Shown here: piece after piece, positions 8,667-17,837 of the stretch | Layout: each line of letters opens with the position of its first letter | Position numbering within the stretch: the first letter of the stretch is position 1 | Assembly (NCBI GenBank): GCA_003576905.1 | Contig: QEVG01000005.1 | Coordinates: 1-64,000, forward strand | Source of the DNA: Planctomycetota bacterium | Lineage (GTDB): Bacteria; Planctomycetota; Phycisphaerae; UBA1845; UTPLA1 | Length of the DNA: 64,000 bases | Direction: 5' to 3' | The notes under the pieces: model-generated | Seen by the model: the letters and a program-made list of their open reading frames with translations, nothing else | Database searches by the model: none | What the model was told of the DNA's origin: nothing | Translations under genes and position numbers: made by a program

Positions 8667-9893
8667 ATGACCAAGAAATCCGTCGCCTGGATCGTGCTCG
8701 CATTCGCGTTTGCTCCGTCTGAAGTAGGGGCAGGCGAAGTCGACGTGGAATTCATTGTCGAAGCGCCGAGGGATACGCCAAAGGATGCCGTCCTGCACAT
8801 TTCCGGCGGTGCTCCGGCACTCGGAAACTGGTCCGGAAGCGGCGTCAAGCTTCGACGCCAGGACGACGGAACGTGGCGCGGAAGGGTCAAGCTTCCTGAC
8901 GCACAATCGGTCGAATTCAAGATTACGCGGGGCGACTGGCGGAGCGTCGAGAAGGACGCCACCGGCGGTGAAATCGCCAACCGAAAGTTCACAGCGGCCA
9001 GTGGCCTGACCGTCCGCGCCAAAGTGGCGCGCTGGGCCGAAGAAGGCAAACACGCCGATCGCGCCGCTGCCCGGCCCCCGGCGAAATCCACGGAAACGGG
9101 GGACATTCGTTTGCATGAGGCGTTCGAATCCAGGCACCTTGGAAACCGGCGCGACATCCTCGTTTATCTTCCTCCGGATTATGACAAGAGGAAGGACCGA
9201 TACCCCGTGCTGTACATGCACGACGGGCAGAACGTCTTTGACGCGGCAACATCTTTTCTTGGGATCGAGTGGAAGGCGGACGAGCATGCCGAGCGCTTGA
9301 TCCACGATGGCCGAATCGCCCCGATGATCATAGTTGCCATTGCCAATACGCCGGACCGGATGAACGAGTACACGATGGTTCGTGACAAGAGCCGCGGAGC
9401 CGGCGGACGCGGCGGCGCCTACGCGAAGTTTCTAGTCGAAGAGGTCAAGCCGTTCATCGACAGGACCTATCGCACGAATCCCGGTCGTGAGCACACCGGC
9501 GTGGCCGGCTCGTCACTGGGGGGTCTGATCTCCCTCGAGATCTGCCGACGATATCCGGAGGTGTTCTCGCACTGCGGCGTTATTTCTCCTGCATTGATGT
9601 GGAACGACGACGCAATCCTCAGGGAACTCGAATCGTCGGACAACGCCTGGATGAAGCGCGTGAAGTTCTGGGTGGATATGGGTACCGCCGAAGGGCGTCA
9701 GATAGAGTCCTTCAACGCGGCCGTGAAGCGCACCCGGCGACTTGTGGAGATTCTTGACAAGGCCGGGCTCTCCCGCGGCCGCGATTATGAATACATGGAG
9801 GTTGAAGGTGGCCAGCACAACGAAGCGGCGTGGGCGGCCCGCTTCGACAGGGTGCTGCTCTTTCTCTACGCGATCGACGAATCGAGCGAATGA
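8667..9893 (+). CDS. Secreted esterase with N-terminal starch-binding-like domain
   Basis: A 408-residue exported protein. Residues 1-23 are a signal peptide. Residues about 25-120 resemble a CBM20-type beta-sandwich (PALGNW, then GTWRGRVKLP and EFKITRGDW). Residues 145-405 form an alpha/beta hydrolase of the esterase D / enterochelin esterase type, with the Fes-like run DILVYLPPDYD and RYPVLYMHDGQNVFD. The nucleophile elbow GSSLGG places Ser at 283 and the catalytic His is at 384 in GGQHNEAAW. It likely hydrolyses an acyl ester on a glycan or siderophore in the periplasm or outside. The same CBM-esterase architecture is known in other bacteria; the substrate is not deducible. Confidence 0.85.
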   Translation: MTKKSVAWIVLAFAFAPSEVGAGEVDVEFIVEAPRDTPKDAVLHISGGAPALGNWSGSGVKLRRQDDGTWRGRVKLPDAQSVEFKITRGDWRSVEKDATGGEIANRKFTAASGLTVRAKVARWAEEGKHADRAAARPPAKSTETGDIRLHEAFESRHLGNRRDILVYLPPDYDKRKDRYPVLYMHDGQNVFDAATSFLGIEWKADEHAERLIHDGRIAPMIIVAIANTPDRMNEYTMVRDKSRGAGGRGGAYAKFLVEEVKPFIDRTYRTNPGREHTGVAGSSLGGLISLEICRRYPEVFSHCGVISPALMWNDDAILRELESSDNAWMKRVKFWVDMGTAEGRQIESFNAAVKRTRRLVEILDKAGLSRGRDYEYMEVEGGQHNEAAWAARFDRVLLFLYAIDESSE

Positions 9894-10020
9894 GGACTGG
9901 CGGGCCCCGCGCGGCGAGCCGCCGCCTCGCGAAGGTGGCCGTGCGAGGCTATAATCGCACCGTTGCCGCCGCGCGAAGGCGCGGAGGCCGGCCGGCGCTC
10001 GAATACATCGGAATCAGAAC

Positions 10021-11253
10021 TTGATCTTCATTCCAATACGTACGGATACGCCGCTTCGCCGCCTGCCGGTGGTCAACTACCTGCTGATCGTGCTGAACGT
10101 ATCGATTTTCCTGGCGCTCGACGTGTTCGCGCCCCGCACGATTGACGGGGGCCTGTCCGATTTCAAGCGGCGGTACATGCTGGACCCCGAAAACCTCACC
10201 GTCGCGCAGTTCTTCAGCTACCAGTTCCTGCACGGCGACATCCTGCATCTCCTGGGCAACATGCTGTTTCTTTGGGTCTTCGGCAATTCCGTCAACGCCA
10301 AGATGGGCCACGCGGCCTATCTCTTTTTCTACCTCGCCTGCGGCGTCTTTGCGGGAGTCGCCTTTGCCACCGGCGACACCAACCCGTGTCTGGGTGCGAG
10401 CGGCTCCATCGCAGGAATCACCACCGCGTTTCTCGTTCTTTTTCCGCGCAGCAGCATTACGGTCTTCTACTGGTTCATCTGGTTTGTCGGCGCGGCCCAG
10501 TTTCAGGCCATGCTCCTGATCGTGCTGAAGATCATCCTCTGGGACAACATCCTGGCCCCGCGCCTGTCGCCGGGCATCGACTACGTTTCCGTGGCCTATT
10601 CGGCGCACATCGCGGGCTACATTTTCGGATTCGTCTGGTGCGCGTTCATGCTCCTCGTCCGGGCGCTGCCGCGCGATCAATACGACATCGTCGCACTCGC
10701 CAAGCGCTACTACCAGCGGCAGCAGTACCGCGCGATGATGGCCGATCCGGAGACGCGGGCCCAGATGACCTATGGCCGCGTGGCCCGCCCGGTGTCGGCC
10801 GTGACCGGCGAGGTGATCGAAGAGCCGGAGAGCCGCCCGGTCAGCGTGATCGTCGATCTGCGCGGCGAGATCGCGGACCTGATCGACCTTCGGGATTATG
10901 AGGGTGCGGCCGCGAAGTACGCGGAGCTCCTGTCGAAGGACGCGGAACAGATCCTGCCCCGCAAGCAGCTTCTCGACGTCGCGAACCACCTTATGCGGAC
11001 CAATCGGCATGCCGAAGCCGCCGCGGCCTATGAAAAATTCGTCAAGCACTACTCGAACGACGCGGAGATTGAGCAGGTGCAGCTTGTGCTCGGGATTATC
11101 TATGCAAGGTACCTTGGCCAGTACGACAGGGCGCAGCAGTGCCTGCGCGACAGCCTGACACGGCTCTCGAATCCCGATCTTGTTCAGCAGGCCAACAACC
11201 TGCTCGAAACCGTGACCGCCGCGCTGGGACCCCGGCCGGATCCCGTGGTCTGA
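10021..11253 (+). CDS. Rhomboid-family intramembrane serine protease with TPR tail
   Basis: A 410-residue protein. Residues 1-220 form a rhomboid protease: the N-terminal IPIRTDTPLRRLPVVNYLL, the HLLGNMLFLWVFG segment with Asn80, the catalytic Ser127 in GASGS and His196 in YSAHIAGY, giving an intact Ser-His dyad. Residues about 275-405 are helical repeats of TPR type (YEGAAAKYAELL, HAEAAAAYEKFVKHY). It cleaves transmembrane substrates within the membrane, and the TPR tail presumably binds a partner in the cytoplasm. The start is TTG 10021, chosen because homology begins at its second residue and no upstream ATG is in frame. The next gene is a small membrane protein 96 bp downstream. Confidence 0.88.
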   Translation: MIFIPIRTDTPLRRLPVVNYLLIVLNVSIFLALDVFAPRTIDGGLSDFKRRYMLDPENLTVAQFFSYQFLHGDILHLLGNMLFLWVFGNSVNAKMGHAAYLFFYLACGVFAGVAFATGDTNPCLGASGSIAGITTAFLVLFPRSSITVFYWFIWFVGAAQFQAMLLIVLKIILWDNILAPRLSPGIDYVSVAYSAHIAGYIFGFVWCAFMLLVRALPRDQYDIVALAKRYYQRQQYRAMMADPETRAQMTYGRVARPVSAVTGEVIEEPESRPVSVIVDLRGEIADLIDLRDYEGAAAKYAELLSKDAEQILPRKQLLDVANHLMRTNRHAEAAAAYEKFVKHYSNDAEIEQVQLVLGIIYARYLGQYDRAQQCLRDSLTRLSNPDLVQQANNLLETVTAALGPRPDPVV

Positions 11254-11349
11254 ACGGGTCCTTCCCGCGCGCCTGCGCTCAACCCTTCGCGGTCGGGTTG
11301 CGGGCTGCGGCCACGCGACGTCAAATGCGCAAGTCCTCTGGAGGCCGCG

Positions 11350-11913
11350 ATGGACCATCGCTACCGATTCATCGCTTCGCAGTCGCTTTTTGCCGGCGCA
11401 CTCCTCACGATCTACGGCTGGTTCTTGTCGGCCAGGGGGATCAGTCCGAGTGACGCATACAACACGATTGTCGACGTGTTCTACTGGACGCTGCGCGTAG
11501 GGGGGCCGCTTATGCTCCTCGCGGGGGCCGCGTGCTTCGCCGGCCTGCGCCCGGGCATATTCATCGACGCGGCCGCCGCTGGAATCTGCGGCGTGATGAT
11601 GCTCGTATACGCTCTGGCCGGCGTCTTCACCGGCGTTGGAATTGGTGTGAACAACCTGCTGGCCCTGGTCTTCGGCGTTCTGTTTCTATCTTCCGCGAGG
11701 CGTTCGATGGAATACTACCTGTCTTCGCGCCGTGCGCATGCCAACGTTGAGGCACGCCCGGCGCGCGAAGCCAGACCGGTGTCCGAAGCGGTTCACCCCG
11801 CGAGTGTTCGCCCCGCGAGCCTGCCGGCCGAGGGTGAGCCGCCGCCGGCGGAGGGATATCTGGCGGCACTGGCAAGGGAAAACGAAGATCCGCCGAGTGC
11901 CGCGCACAAGTAG
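11350..11913 (+). CDS. Small membrane protein
   Basis: A 187-residue protein of unknown function. It has four hydrophobic segments in the first 120 residues (around 12-28, 45-70, 73-92 and 95-112), then a soluble tail rich in Ala, Arg, Pro and Glu ending at residue 187. It lies between the rhomboid gene and the ThiF-like gene on the same strand. No family is recognised. A longer shadow frame on the minus strand is rejected because this one has a clear transmembrane pattern. Confidence 0.6.
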   Translation: MDHRYRFIASQSLFAGALLTIYGWFLSARGISPSDAYNTIVDVFYWTLRVGGPLMLLAGAACFAGLRPGIFIDAAAAGICGVMMLVYALAGVFTGVGIGVNNLLALVFGVLFLSSARRSMEYYLSSRRAHANVEARPAREARPVSEAVHPASVRPASLPAEGEPPPAEGYLAALARENEDPPSAAHK

Positions 11914-11984
11914 GAAGTGCGAGACTCCCTCGTCCTCGGCGTCGATCCCGGCGCCGTTTCGGGAGTGACACAACGTTAACACTA

Positions 11985-13064
11985 ATGGCCATGCCCGACA
12001 GGAATCAAACGCAAGTTCCGCTGGAAGGCGATCCGCTTGCGCGGTACAGCCGGCAGATCGTGTTCGGCAAGATCGGCGCAGAGGGGCAGGAGAAGCTGCG
12101 TGAGGCCCGGGTTACGCTGATCGGCTGCGGGGCGCTCGGCACGGTGATCGCCGACACACTGGTTCGCGCCGGCATCGGCTTCCTGCGCATCGTCGATCGC
12201 GATTACGTCGAGCTTAACAACCTTCAGCGGCAGGTGCTCTTCGATGAGCGGGACGTCGCCGAGGGCGCGCCCAAGGCGGCGGCCGCCGCCGAGAAGCTGG
12301 CGAGGATCAACTCGCAGGTCGCGGTGGAAGCCGTCGTGGCCGACGCCCACAGCGGGACGATCGAAACGTATTCCGATGGCGCGTCGCTCCTGCTCGACGG
12401 GACGGACAACTTCGAGACCCGATTCCTCATCAACGACGTCGCCGTCAAGCACGGTCTTCCCTGGGTCTATGGCGCCTGCGTCGGCGTGACCGGCATGGTG
12501 ATGCCGATCATCCCTGGAAAAACTCCGTGTCTGCGCTGCATCTGGGAGCAGCCTCCGCCCCCCGGCTTGAGTCCGACGTGCGACACCGCAGGGGTTCTGG
12601 CGCCCGTGGTTCACCTCGTGGCGAGTTTGCAGTGCATGGAGGCGCTTAAGATTCTGATGGGCCGCGTCGACGAGCTGAATCGCCGGCTCGTTCAGATCGA
12701 TGCGTGGTCCGGTTGTTTTGACTCTTTCGACATGCAGGACGCGCTCGCCGCCGGTGCGTGTCCATGCTGCTCGCGTCGACAGTTTGACTATCTCGATGCC
12801 CGATCGGGCGGGCGGACCGCGGCGCTGTGCGGACGCGACGCCGTGCAGATCGGGGGCGGCCACGAGGCGACGATCGACTTACCGGGCGTTGCGGCCAAAC
12901 TTGCGCCCGTGGCAAAGTCTCCGCCGCAAGTCAACCGATACCTACTTCGATGCAAGGTGGAACGCTATGAAATCACGCTGTTCAGGGACGGTCGGGCGAT
13001 CATCAAGGGGACCAGCGAGCCGGACGAGGCCCGTTCGGTCTATGCGCGGTATGTCGGGTCCTAG
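11985..13064 (+). CDS. ThiF/MoeB/E1-like adenylyltransferase
   Basis: A 359-residue E1-like enzyme that adenylates the C-terminus of a ubiquitin-like sulfur carrier (ThiS or MoaD type). Visible elements: the start RYSRQIVFGKIGAEGQEKL; the nucleotide-binding VTLIGCGALGTVIAD; IVDRDYVELNNLQRQ; the DGTDNFETRFLINDVA block; a zinc site formed by CLRC (about 178-181) and CPCC (about 257-260); and CDTAGVLAPVV, which holds the candidate catalytic cysteine. The last 80 residues form a small extra domain unlike rhodanese. The length and Zn site fit MoeB-type proteins. No carrier gene is adjacent, so thiamine, molybdopterin or another thiolation pathway cannot be decided. Its end overlaps the lipoprotein gene by 14 bp. 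Confidence 0.88.
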   Translation: MAMPDRNQTQVPLEGDPLARYSRQIVFGKIGAEGQEKLREARVTLIGCGALGTVIADTLVRAGIGFLRIVDRDYVELNNLQRQVLFDERDVAEGAPKAAAAAEKLARINSQVAVEAVVADAHSGTIETYSDGASLLLDGTDNFETRFLINDVAVKHGLPWVYGACVGVTGMVMPIIPGKTPCLRCIWEQPPPPGLSPTCDTAGVLAPVVHLVASLQCMEALKILMGRVDELNRRLVQIDAWSGCFDSFDMQDALAAGACPCCSRRQFDYLDARSGGRTAALCGRDAVQIGGGHEATIDLPGVAAKLAPVAKSPPQVNRYLLRCKVERYEITLFRDGRAIIKGTSEPDEARSVYARYVGS

Positions 13065-13410
13065 CCTGACGGCCCGCGTGGTGCTGGGCGCCGGGCTGAT
13101 GGTCGCCGTTTCCGGGTGCACCGAGTTCTCGCATTTCGGGCAGGTCAGCAACCGAATGACGTCGGCCCCGGTCAATAACGTCAAGATCGAACAACAGCAG
13201 GAGGATGGTTCCTGGAAGACGATCGGCTACAGCGACGGCAAAGGCGCCTGGAACATCTTCAAGATGCAGATATCGGGGGGCGGCCGTGTTCGCATGACCA
13301 AGGCGGGCTACGCGCCGCACGTCATGGACGAGAGCGATTTTCTCTCGCAGCATGTCATTCTCATGACACCCATCGAGGAAGAGGAATGGGGCGAGGGCGT
13401 ATCCGACTGA
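13051..13410 (+). CDS. Small lipoprotein
   Basis: A 119-residue predicted lipoprotein. The signal sequence ends at a lipobox VSGC with the lipidated Cys at residue 23 (counting from ATG 13051; ATG 13042 is an alternative adding three residues). The mature part contains a possible carboxypeptidase-regulatory-like beta sandwich (VNNVKIEQQQEDGSWKTIGY, then GRVRMTKAGYAPHVM) and an acidic end. Function unknown. It overlaps the end of the ThiF-like gene, which suggests translational coupling. The longer open frame beginning at 12700 is mostly antiparallel noise inside the ThiF gene. Confidence 0.7.
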   Translation: MSGPSLTARVVLGAGLMVAVSGCTEFSHFGQVSNRMTSAPVNNVKIEQQQEDGSWKTIGYSDGKGAWNIFKMQISGGGRVRMTKAGYAPHVMDESDFLSQHVILMTPIEEEEWGEGVSD

Positions 13411-13459
13411 CGCCGGGGGCGACCCGGCCGGCGGACCTTCGGGGGGGCAGGCTGTGCAC

Positions 13460-13660
13460 ATGCAGGATCTCGGCTGGATTATCAACGCGTCCTTTCTGGC
13501 GGGGGGCGCATTCACCTTTCTCCGACTGACGGCGAGTGCCCGGCGGGGGGCAGTGGCCACGAAACTGGCCGAGAAGCTTGCGAAAGAAGCGAAGAAACAC
13601 CCGCGCGCACCGAAACAGCGGGCGAAGTCGGACGTTGTTCTTACCCGCGACCCCAATTGA
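13460..13660 (+). CDS. Hypothetical small protein
   Basis: A 66-residue frame with one hydrophobic segment near the N-terminus (WIINASFLAGGAFTFLRL) followed by a strongly basic tail (KLAEKLAKEAKKHPRAPKQR). It is on the strand of its neighbours, with a GTG alternative two codons upstream. No family is recognised. The competing minus-strand frames here have low-complexity, shadow-like composition. Support is limited to context and the membrane-anchor pattern. Confidence 0.35.
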   Translation: MQDLGWIINASFLAGGAFTFLRLTASARRGAVATKLAEKLAKEAKKHPRAPKQRAKSDVVLTRDPN

Positions 13661-13859
13661 CGAAGGCTCGGCGGTCTGCTGCCGTGCGTCGGCCGGACAC
13701 GCGCTCCGCGAGCATGTGCGCGTGTGCAAGCTCATTCTCTCAAGGGTGTTATGTCGTTTTCTGATTGACGGACACATGGCGGCAAGCTAGACTTAGGTGA
13801 ATCAGATCTTGGGGCGAAGGAGAAAGTTCGGATTCCCGCCCCGTTTTTCGAGATGACCT

Positions 13860-14906
13860 ATGGCCGACGTACCCCAACGCTTTGAGCACGTTCGCAGGTC
13901 GTCGCTGCTGGCCGGCATCCTGGCCCTTGGCGGCGTGGCAGGATTGGTAATCGCGACCGTCTACTACGTCTTCGCGGATGCCAAAGACGAGCGTTTCGTG
14001 ACAATCCTTCTCGGCGTCAGCGTGGTGTCCGGGGCCCTCTTCATGGCCTCGCTCTACCTTTTCCTCAGCGGCGTGGTTGAAGTCCTCGTCAAGGTCGAAG
14101 GCACGACATACCGCATGTATGACACCCTGCGGGACTTGCATCTGGCCTACCTCGCGGCGAACAAGCACCTCGACGTCATCGCAGAAAATGTCCAGCTCTC
14201 CGACGGGGTCCGCGCGCTGATGAATCGCGATCGCGAGCGGACGGCTCTCCGACTGGCGATCAACGAAGAGATCATTCGCGGCGATATCGAAGCCGCCTAT
14301 GCCCTGGTCGAGCAACTCGAAGACCGTCACGGCTACAAGATCGAGGCCGCCCGCATGCGTCAGGAGGTGGATGCGACGTGTCAGCGGCTGAACAACCACA
14401 AGGTCCATGAGGCCGTTGAACAGGTGCGGACCCTGCTTGATGCCCAGCAGTGGGACAACGCCCGGAGGGCCATGGACCGCCTGCTTTCAAATCATCCGAA
14501 CAATCCCGAAGTACGAGACCTCCCGCGCCTGTTCACCGTGCGGCGCGGCGAGCACAAGCGGCGCCTCCTGAAGGAATGGGACGATGCCGTCCGGCGAAAC
14601 GACGTCGACCGCGGCATTACCATTCTCAAGGAATTGGACCAGTACCTGACCCGAAACGAAGCCGCCGCGCTCGAGGAGTCGGCCCGCGGCGTGTTCCGGA
14701 CCAAGCTGCACAACCTCGGTTTGCAGTTTTCGTTTGCCGTTTCGGAGCATAGCTGGCGTGAGGCGCTCGATGTCGGCAGACAGATTGTCCAAGAGTTTCC
14801 AAACTCGCGCATGGCCCAGGAGGTCCGCGACCGGCTCCACGTGCTCGAAAAGCGGGCGGAGGAGACGGCCGGCGAGCCGGAGGCCGTCGGGGCCTCGAAA
14901 GCCTGA
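13860..14906 (+). CDS. Membrane-anchored helical-repeat protein
   Basis: A 348-residue protein with two transmembrane helices near the N-terminus (about 16-39 and 47-70), then a long alpha-helical cytoplasmic region of TPR-like repeats (HEAVEQVRTLLDAQQWDNARRAMDRLLSNHPNN; WREALDVGRQIVQEFPNSRMAQEVRDRL). Family not recognised. The repeat part suggests protein-protein interaction at the membrane. The next gene is 194 bp away. Confidence 0.65.
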   Translation: MADVPQRFEHVRRSSLLAGILALGGVAGLVIATVYYVFADAKDERFVTILLGVSVVSGALFMASLYLFLSGVVEVLVKVEGTTYRMYDTLRDLHLAYLAANKHLDVIAENVQLSDGVRALMNRDRERTALRLAINEEIIRGDIEAAYALVEQLEDRHGYKIEAARMRQEVDATCQRLNNHKVHEAVEQVRTLLDAQQWDNARRAMDRLLSNHPNNPEVRDLPRLFTVRRGEHKRRLLKEWDDAVRRNDVDRGITILKELDQYLTRNEAAALEESARGVFRTKLHNLGLQFSFAVSEHSWREALDVGRQIVQEFPNSRMAQEVRDRLHVLEKRAEETAGEPEAVGASKA

Positions 14907-15100
14907 ATGGAGTAAAGTCCGATATACTAAGATCGCCGTGGCTGGGGGTTGGCGCCGAAATCGTAACCTCGAACTTGGGCACGCGGCGCGGTACATTCGA
15001 GAATCACAGAGCATTGCGGCCACGGAACTCGGCCCTTGCCAGTCGGAGCGGCGGATGACGCCGCCCGGAATTCGAAATCTCGGTTGCCTGGAGGTCACGG

Positions 15101-16231
15101 ATGATGTTGCTGGGTACCCATTCCGTTCGTTTCATTCGCCTCACCGTCTCGGTTGTCTTGTTCGCGGTCCTGCTGACGGTCCTCTCGAACATGGGCTGCA
15201 ATCAGGAGGGCTACCCCTACGAAAACACCTGGCACATCCAGGGCAAGGCGCCGTCGCACGCTCCGAAGCCGTCTACCTTCGCGTACCGATACCCGGACGT
15301 TGCGCCGGTGCTAGACGCTCCCGGTATGCAGGACTTCGTGTCCAAGTACCGGCATCACGTCGTCGTACTGGACTTCTGGGCTTCGTGGTCGCGGCAGAAC
15401 CGGGAAGAGCTGGAGATGCTCGCACGGTTACAGAGCGACCTGCGCGACCAGGGCTTTCAGGTCATCGCCTGCAATCTCGACGGGGAAGCTGAATGGGCGC
15501 GGACGACAGTTCCCATTCTGCACGGCGCGGGCGGCAACTTCCCGTGCGTGATCATTCCGCCTGATGCCAAAGCGGAAATCCGGTCGTGGCTCGCCCCCGA
15601 CTGGGACTACGACATTCCCGCGAGGTTCGTGATCAACCGTTCCGGCCGCGTCGTCATGCAGGCCTACGCCGACACGCCGCTCTCGGCGGTCGAGCAGCAG
15701 GTGCGGGACCTTGTGCGCGGCGGCCCGGGCAGAGACGACGGCCAGATCGCCTCGAACGAAATCGGGGTTCGGCTGAAGCTCATCAACGTCGCCGCCGGGC
15801 AGGGAGAGTCGATCGGCCAAGCCGTGGCGATGTCCAGCGATCCGGATGAACTCGCCGAGCGCGCGGCCGACCTGATTGCAGGGCAGCTTGACCGCTCTCG
15901 AAATCCTCGCATTGCGATCTGTCCGTTTTCGCCGATGCCCGGCAAAGCGCCGGCGGGGCCTCTGGGCGTCGAGCTCGCCAATCGCGTTTCAACGAAGCTG
16001 AAGGACAAGGGCTTTTTTGATCAGATCGAACCGGCCCGGGCGGAGTCGATGGTGGAGTCGTCCGGACAGTCGGTGGTGAAGATCGAGTACGATCCCTCGG
16101 TGGCCCAGGGACGCCTCTCGGCGGATTACCTCGTCATCGGCTGGCTGCGGGGCGACGTCGGCGCGGCCGACTCCAACGCCTCGCTGGCGGGCACGACGGA
16201 CGAAGAGCAGATGTCGATTGCCGACGAATGA
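15101..16231 (+). CDS. Lipoprotein: thioredoxin-fold domain lacking cysteines plus FlgO/LpoB-like domain
   Basis: A 376-residue exported protein. A signal sequence ends at Cys33 (context NMGC, a weak lipobox). Residues about 70-215 have the TlpA/thioredoxin pattern: VVVLDFWASWSRQNREEL, the cis-Pro-like loop region FPCVIIPPD and a C-terminal IPARFVINRSGRVVMQAY. The active-site CxxC is replaced by S97-R-Q-N100, so no disulfide chemistry is possible there. Residues about 240-355 resemble the FlgO/LpoB group (RIAICPFSPMPG, LGVELANRVSTKLKDKGFF, ADYLVIGWLRG). I infer a scaffold or binding role in the periplasm. The combination of domains is not one I know. Confidence 0.7.
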   Translation: MMLLGTHSVRFIRLTVSVVLFAVLLTVLSNMGCNQEGYPYENTWHIQGKAPSHAPKPSTFAYRYPDVAPVLDAPGMQDFVSKYRHHVVVLDFWASWSRQNREELEMLARLQSDLRDQGFQVIACNLDGEAEWARTTVPILHGAGGNFPCVIIPPDAKAEIRSWLAPDWDYDIPARFVINRSGRVVMQAYADTPLSAVEQQVRDLVRGGPGRDDGQIASNEIGVRLKLINVAAGQGESIGQAVAMSSDPDELAERAADLIAGQLDRSRNPRIAICPFSPMPGKAPAGPLGVELANRVSTKLKDKGFFDQIEPARAESMVESSGQSVVKIEYDPSVAQGRLSADYLVIGWLRGDVGAADSNASLAGTTDEEQMSIADE

Positions 16232-16289
16232 CGCGCGGGCGCTTGCCTCGTCCGTCATGGCCATGATGCGTATCGCGCCGGCGAGTCGA

Positions 16290-17825
16290 TCAGACCGCGT
16301 GCGCCGGGGGCGGCATGTCCGCGTGGATCTTCTGCTGCTGTGACTGCTCGCCGTCGTACGAGAAGAGCACCATCTCGTCGTTGATCAGCGCCTGGAGGTG
16401 GACGGGGCGCCGCCAGATTCGCTGCACGTTCTTAAGCGTCTCCACGGCGTACTTGATGTCCAGATCGACGCCGTGGTGCTTGTGGCCCAGGTACAGTTCT
16501 CCGCGATTGGAGTAGTTCCCGTCGAGGACGTACAGGTACGGCTGGGCGTGATTGGTGAGCATGAAGAGCAGCTGCTGCTTGATTTTCTCATAGTCACGGC
16601 TTACGACGACCATTCGCCGCGTGCTCGGGTCGTAGCGGTAGTGGTACATGCGAAAGCGATCGACAAAGTCCTGCGTAAGGAATTCGTCGATGAACATGAC
16701 GTCGTTGTAGATCCGCCGGACCTCGAAGACCTTTTCCATTCCCTTGCCTAGCTTGGTGTCCCACTTGCGCTTCTCCTCCATGGAGCGGCACTCGTCGTAT
16801 TCCTTGCCGAAGCGGCCCTTGTTCCATCGCTCCTCGATGTCGCGGAAGAGCTCCACGCCGATCTTATACGGGTTGATTTGTCCCGGCGGCATGTGCACGG
16901 TGCCGCTGTGATGATCGGCGTAGGTGATCAGCTCGTCATCCTTGAGAATGCGCGTCGTCATGAGCCGGCTGTGCCAGAACGTGGCCCAGCCCTCGTTCAT
17001 GATCTTGGTCTGGCCCTGCGGCGCGAAGTAGTACGCTTCTTCGCGGATCATGGACAGGATGTCCGCTTCCCAGTCCTCGAGCGGGGCGTTTTCAAGCATG
17101 AATTGGAGCACGTCGCGGACGGGCTCCGGCGGGTGCTTGTGCCGCTTCTTTTCGCGCTGGGCGAGGAGATTCTGTCTCTGCTTGCTGGTGGCGGCCGGCG
17201 GGTTGATCCACGCCTCCATGTAGGGCTTGCTCTTGTACCGTACGATGTCTCTTTCAACTTCGCGCTCGGGCGCGACGGATCGCGTGGGTTCGTCACGCGG
17301 CGCCCCGCGCTGCATGAACGGCTGGTGCGGATCGATCAGGTTGTCCAGCGAGGCGCAGATGTCAATGAAGCGCTCGACGCGGTCGTAGCCGTACCGGTCG
17401 ATGTGCCGGCGGATGCGCGTGGCGTGGTTCGCCATTTCGTCCATCATCTTCCGGTTGGTCTTGCTGAACCAGTAGTTGTTCTTGAAGAAATCGCAGTGGG
17501 CATAGACGTGGGCCATTACGAGCTTCTGGTCCACGAGGGCGTTGTCGCTGAGCAGGTAGGCGTAACACGGGTCGTTGTTGATCACCATCTCGTAGATCTT
17601 GCCCAGCCCGTAGACGTGCTGCTTGCGAAGCCGCTCGTACTCCATGCCAAAGCGCCAGTGCGGATACCGCTGCGGAAACCCGCCGTACGCGGCGATCTCC
17701 TGCATCGTGTCGAAATCCACCATCTCGAACCGGGTCTCGAAGAAGTCGAGCCCCTTTTCGGCGGCGATATCGGCGATTTCCTTCGCGTATCGAACCAGTT
17801 CGGGTCGGAGCGGTACGGAACCCAT
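16290..17825 (-). CDS. spoVR: SpoVR family protein
   Basis: A 511-residue member of the SpoVR/YcgB family, required for spore cortex formation in Bacillus and part of a stress-related kinase group in other bacteria. The conserved regions are evident: [19 protein letters not shown], the [23 protein letters not shown] block, [20 protein letters not shown]-like helices and the tyrosine-rich C-terminal part ([14 protein letters not shown]). It forms an operon with the upstream YeaH-like gene (12 bp gap). The biochemical activity is unknown. In many genomes the third member is the PrkA kinase (YeaG), which is not seen in this window. Confidence 0.93.
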   Translation of the reverse strand: MGSVPLRPELVRYAKEIADIAAEKGLDFFETRFEMVDFDTMQEIAAYGGFPQRYPHWRFGMEYERLRKQHVYGLGKIYEMVINNDPCYAYLLSDNALVDQKLVMAHVYAHCDFFKNNYWFSKTNRKMMDEMANHATRIRRHIDRYGYDRVERFIDICASLDNLIDPHQPFMQRGAPRDEPTRSVAPEREVERDIVRYKSKPYMEAWINPPAATSKQRQNLLAQREKKRHKHPPEPVRDVLQFMLENAPLEDWEADILSMIREEAYYFAPQGQTKIMNEGWATFWHSRLMTTRILKDDELITYADHHSGTVHMPPGQINPYKIGVELFRDIEERWNKGRFGKEYDECRSMEEKRKWDTKLGKGMEKVFEVRRIYNDVMFIDEFLTQDFVDRFRMYHYRYDPSTRRMVVVSRDYEKIKQQLLFMLTNHAQPYLYVLDGNYSNRGELYLGHKHHGVDLDIKYAVETLKNVQRIWRRPVHLQALINDEMVLFSYDGEQSQQQKIHADMPPPAHAV

Positions 17826-17837
17826 CGACTGCCCTCA

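Noticed and set aside
6876-9305. 809-residue minus-strand open frame
   Set aside because: It is antisense to the MFS transporter and the esterase, both with clear motifs, and its composition (Arg, His, Gly, Asp-rich) is typical of a high-GC shadow.
13003-13656. 217-residue minus-strand frame
   Set aside because: It overlaps the lipoprotein with a proper lipobox and has low-complexity composition.
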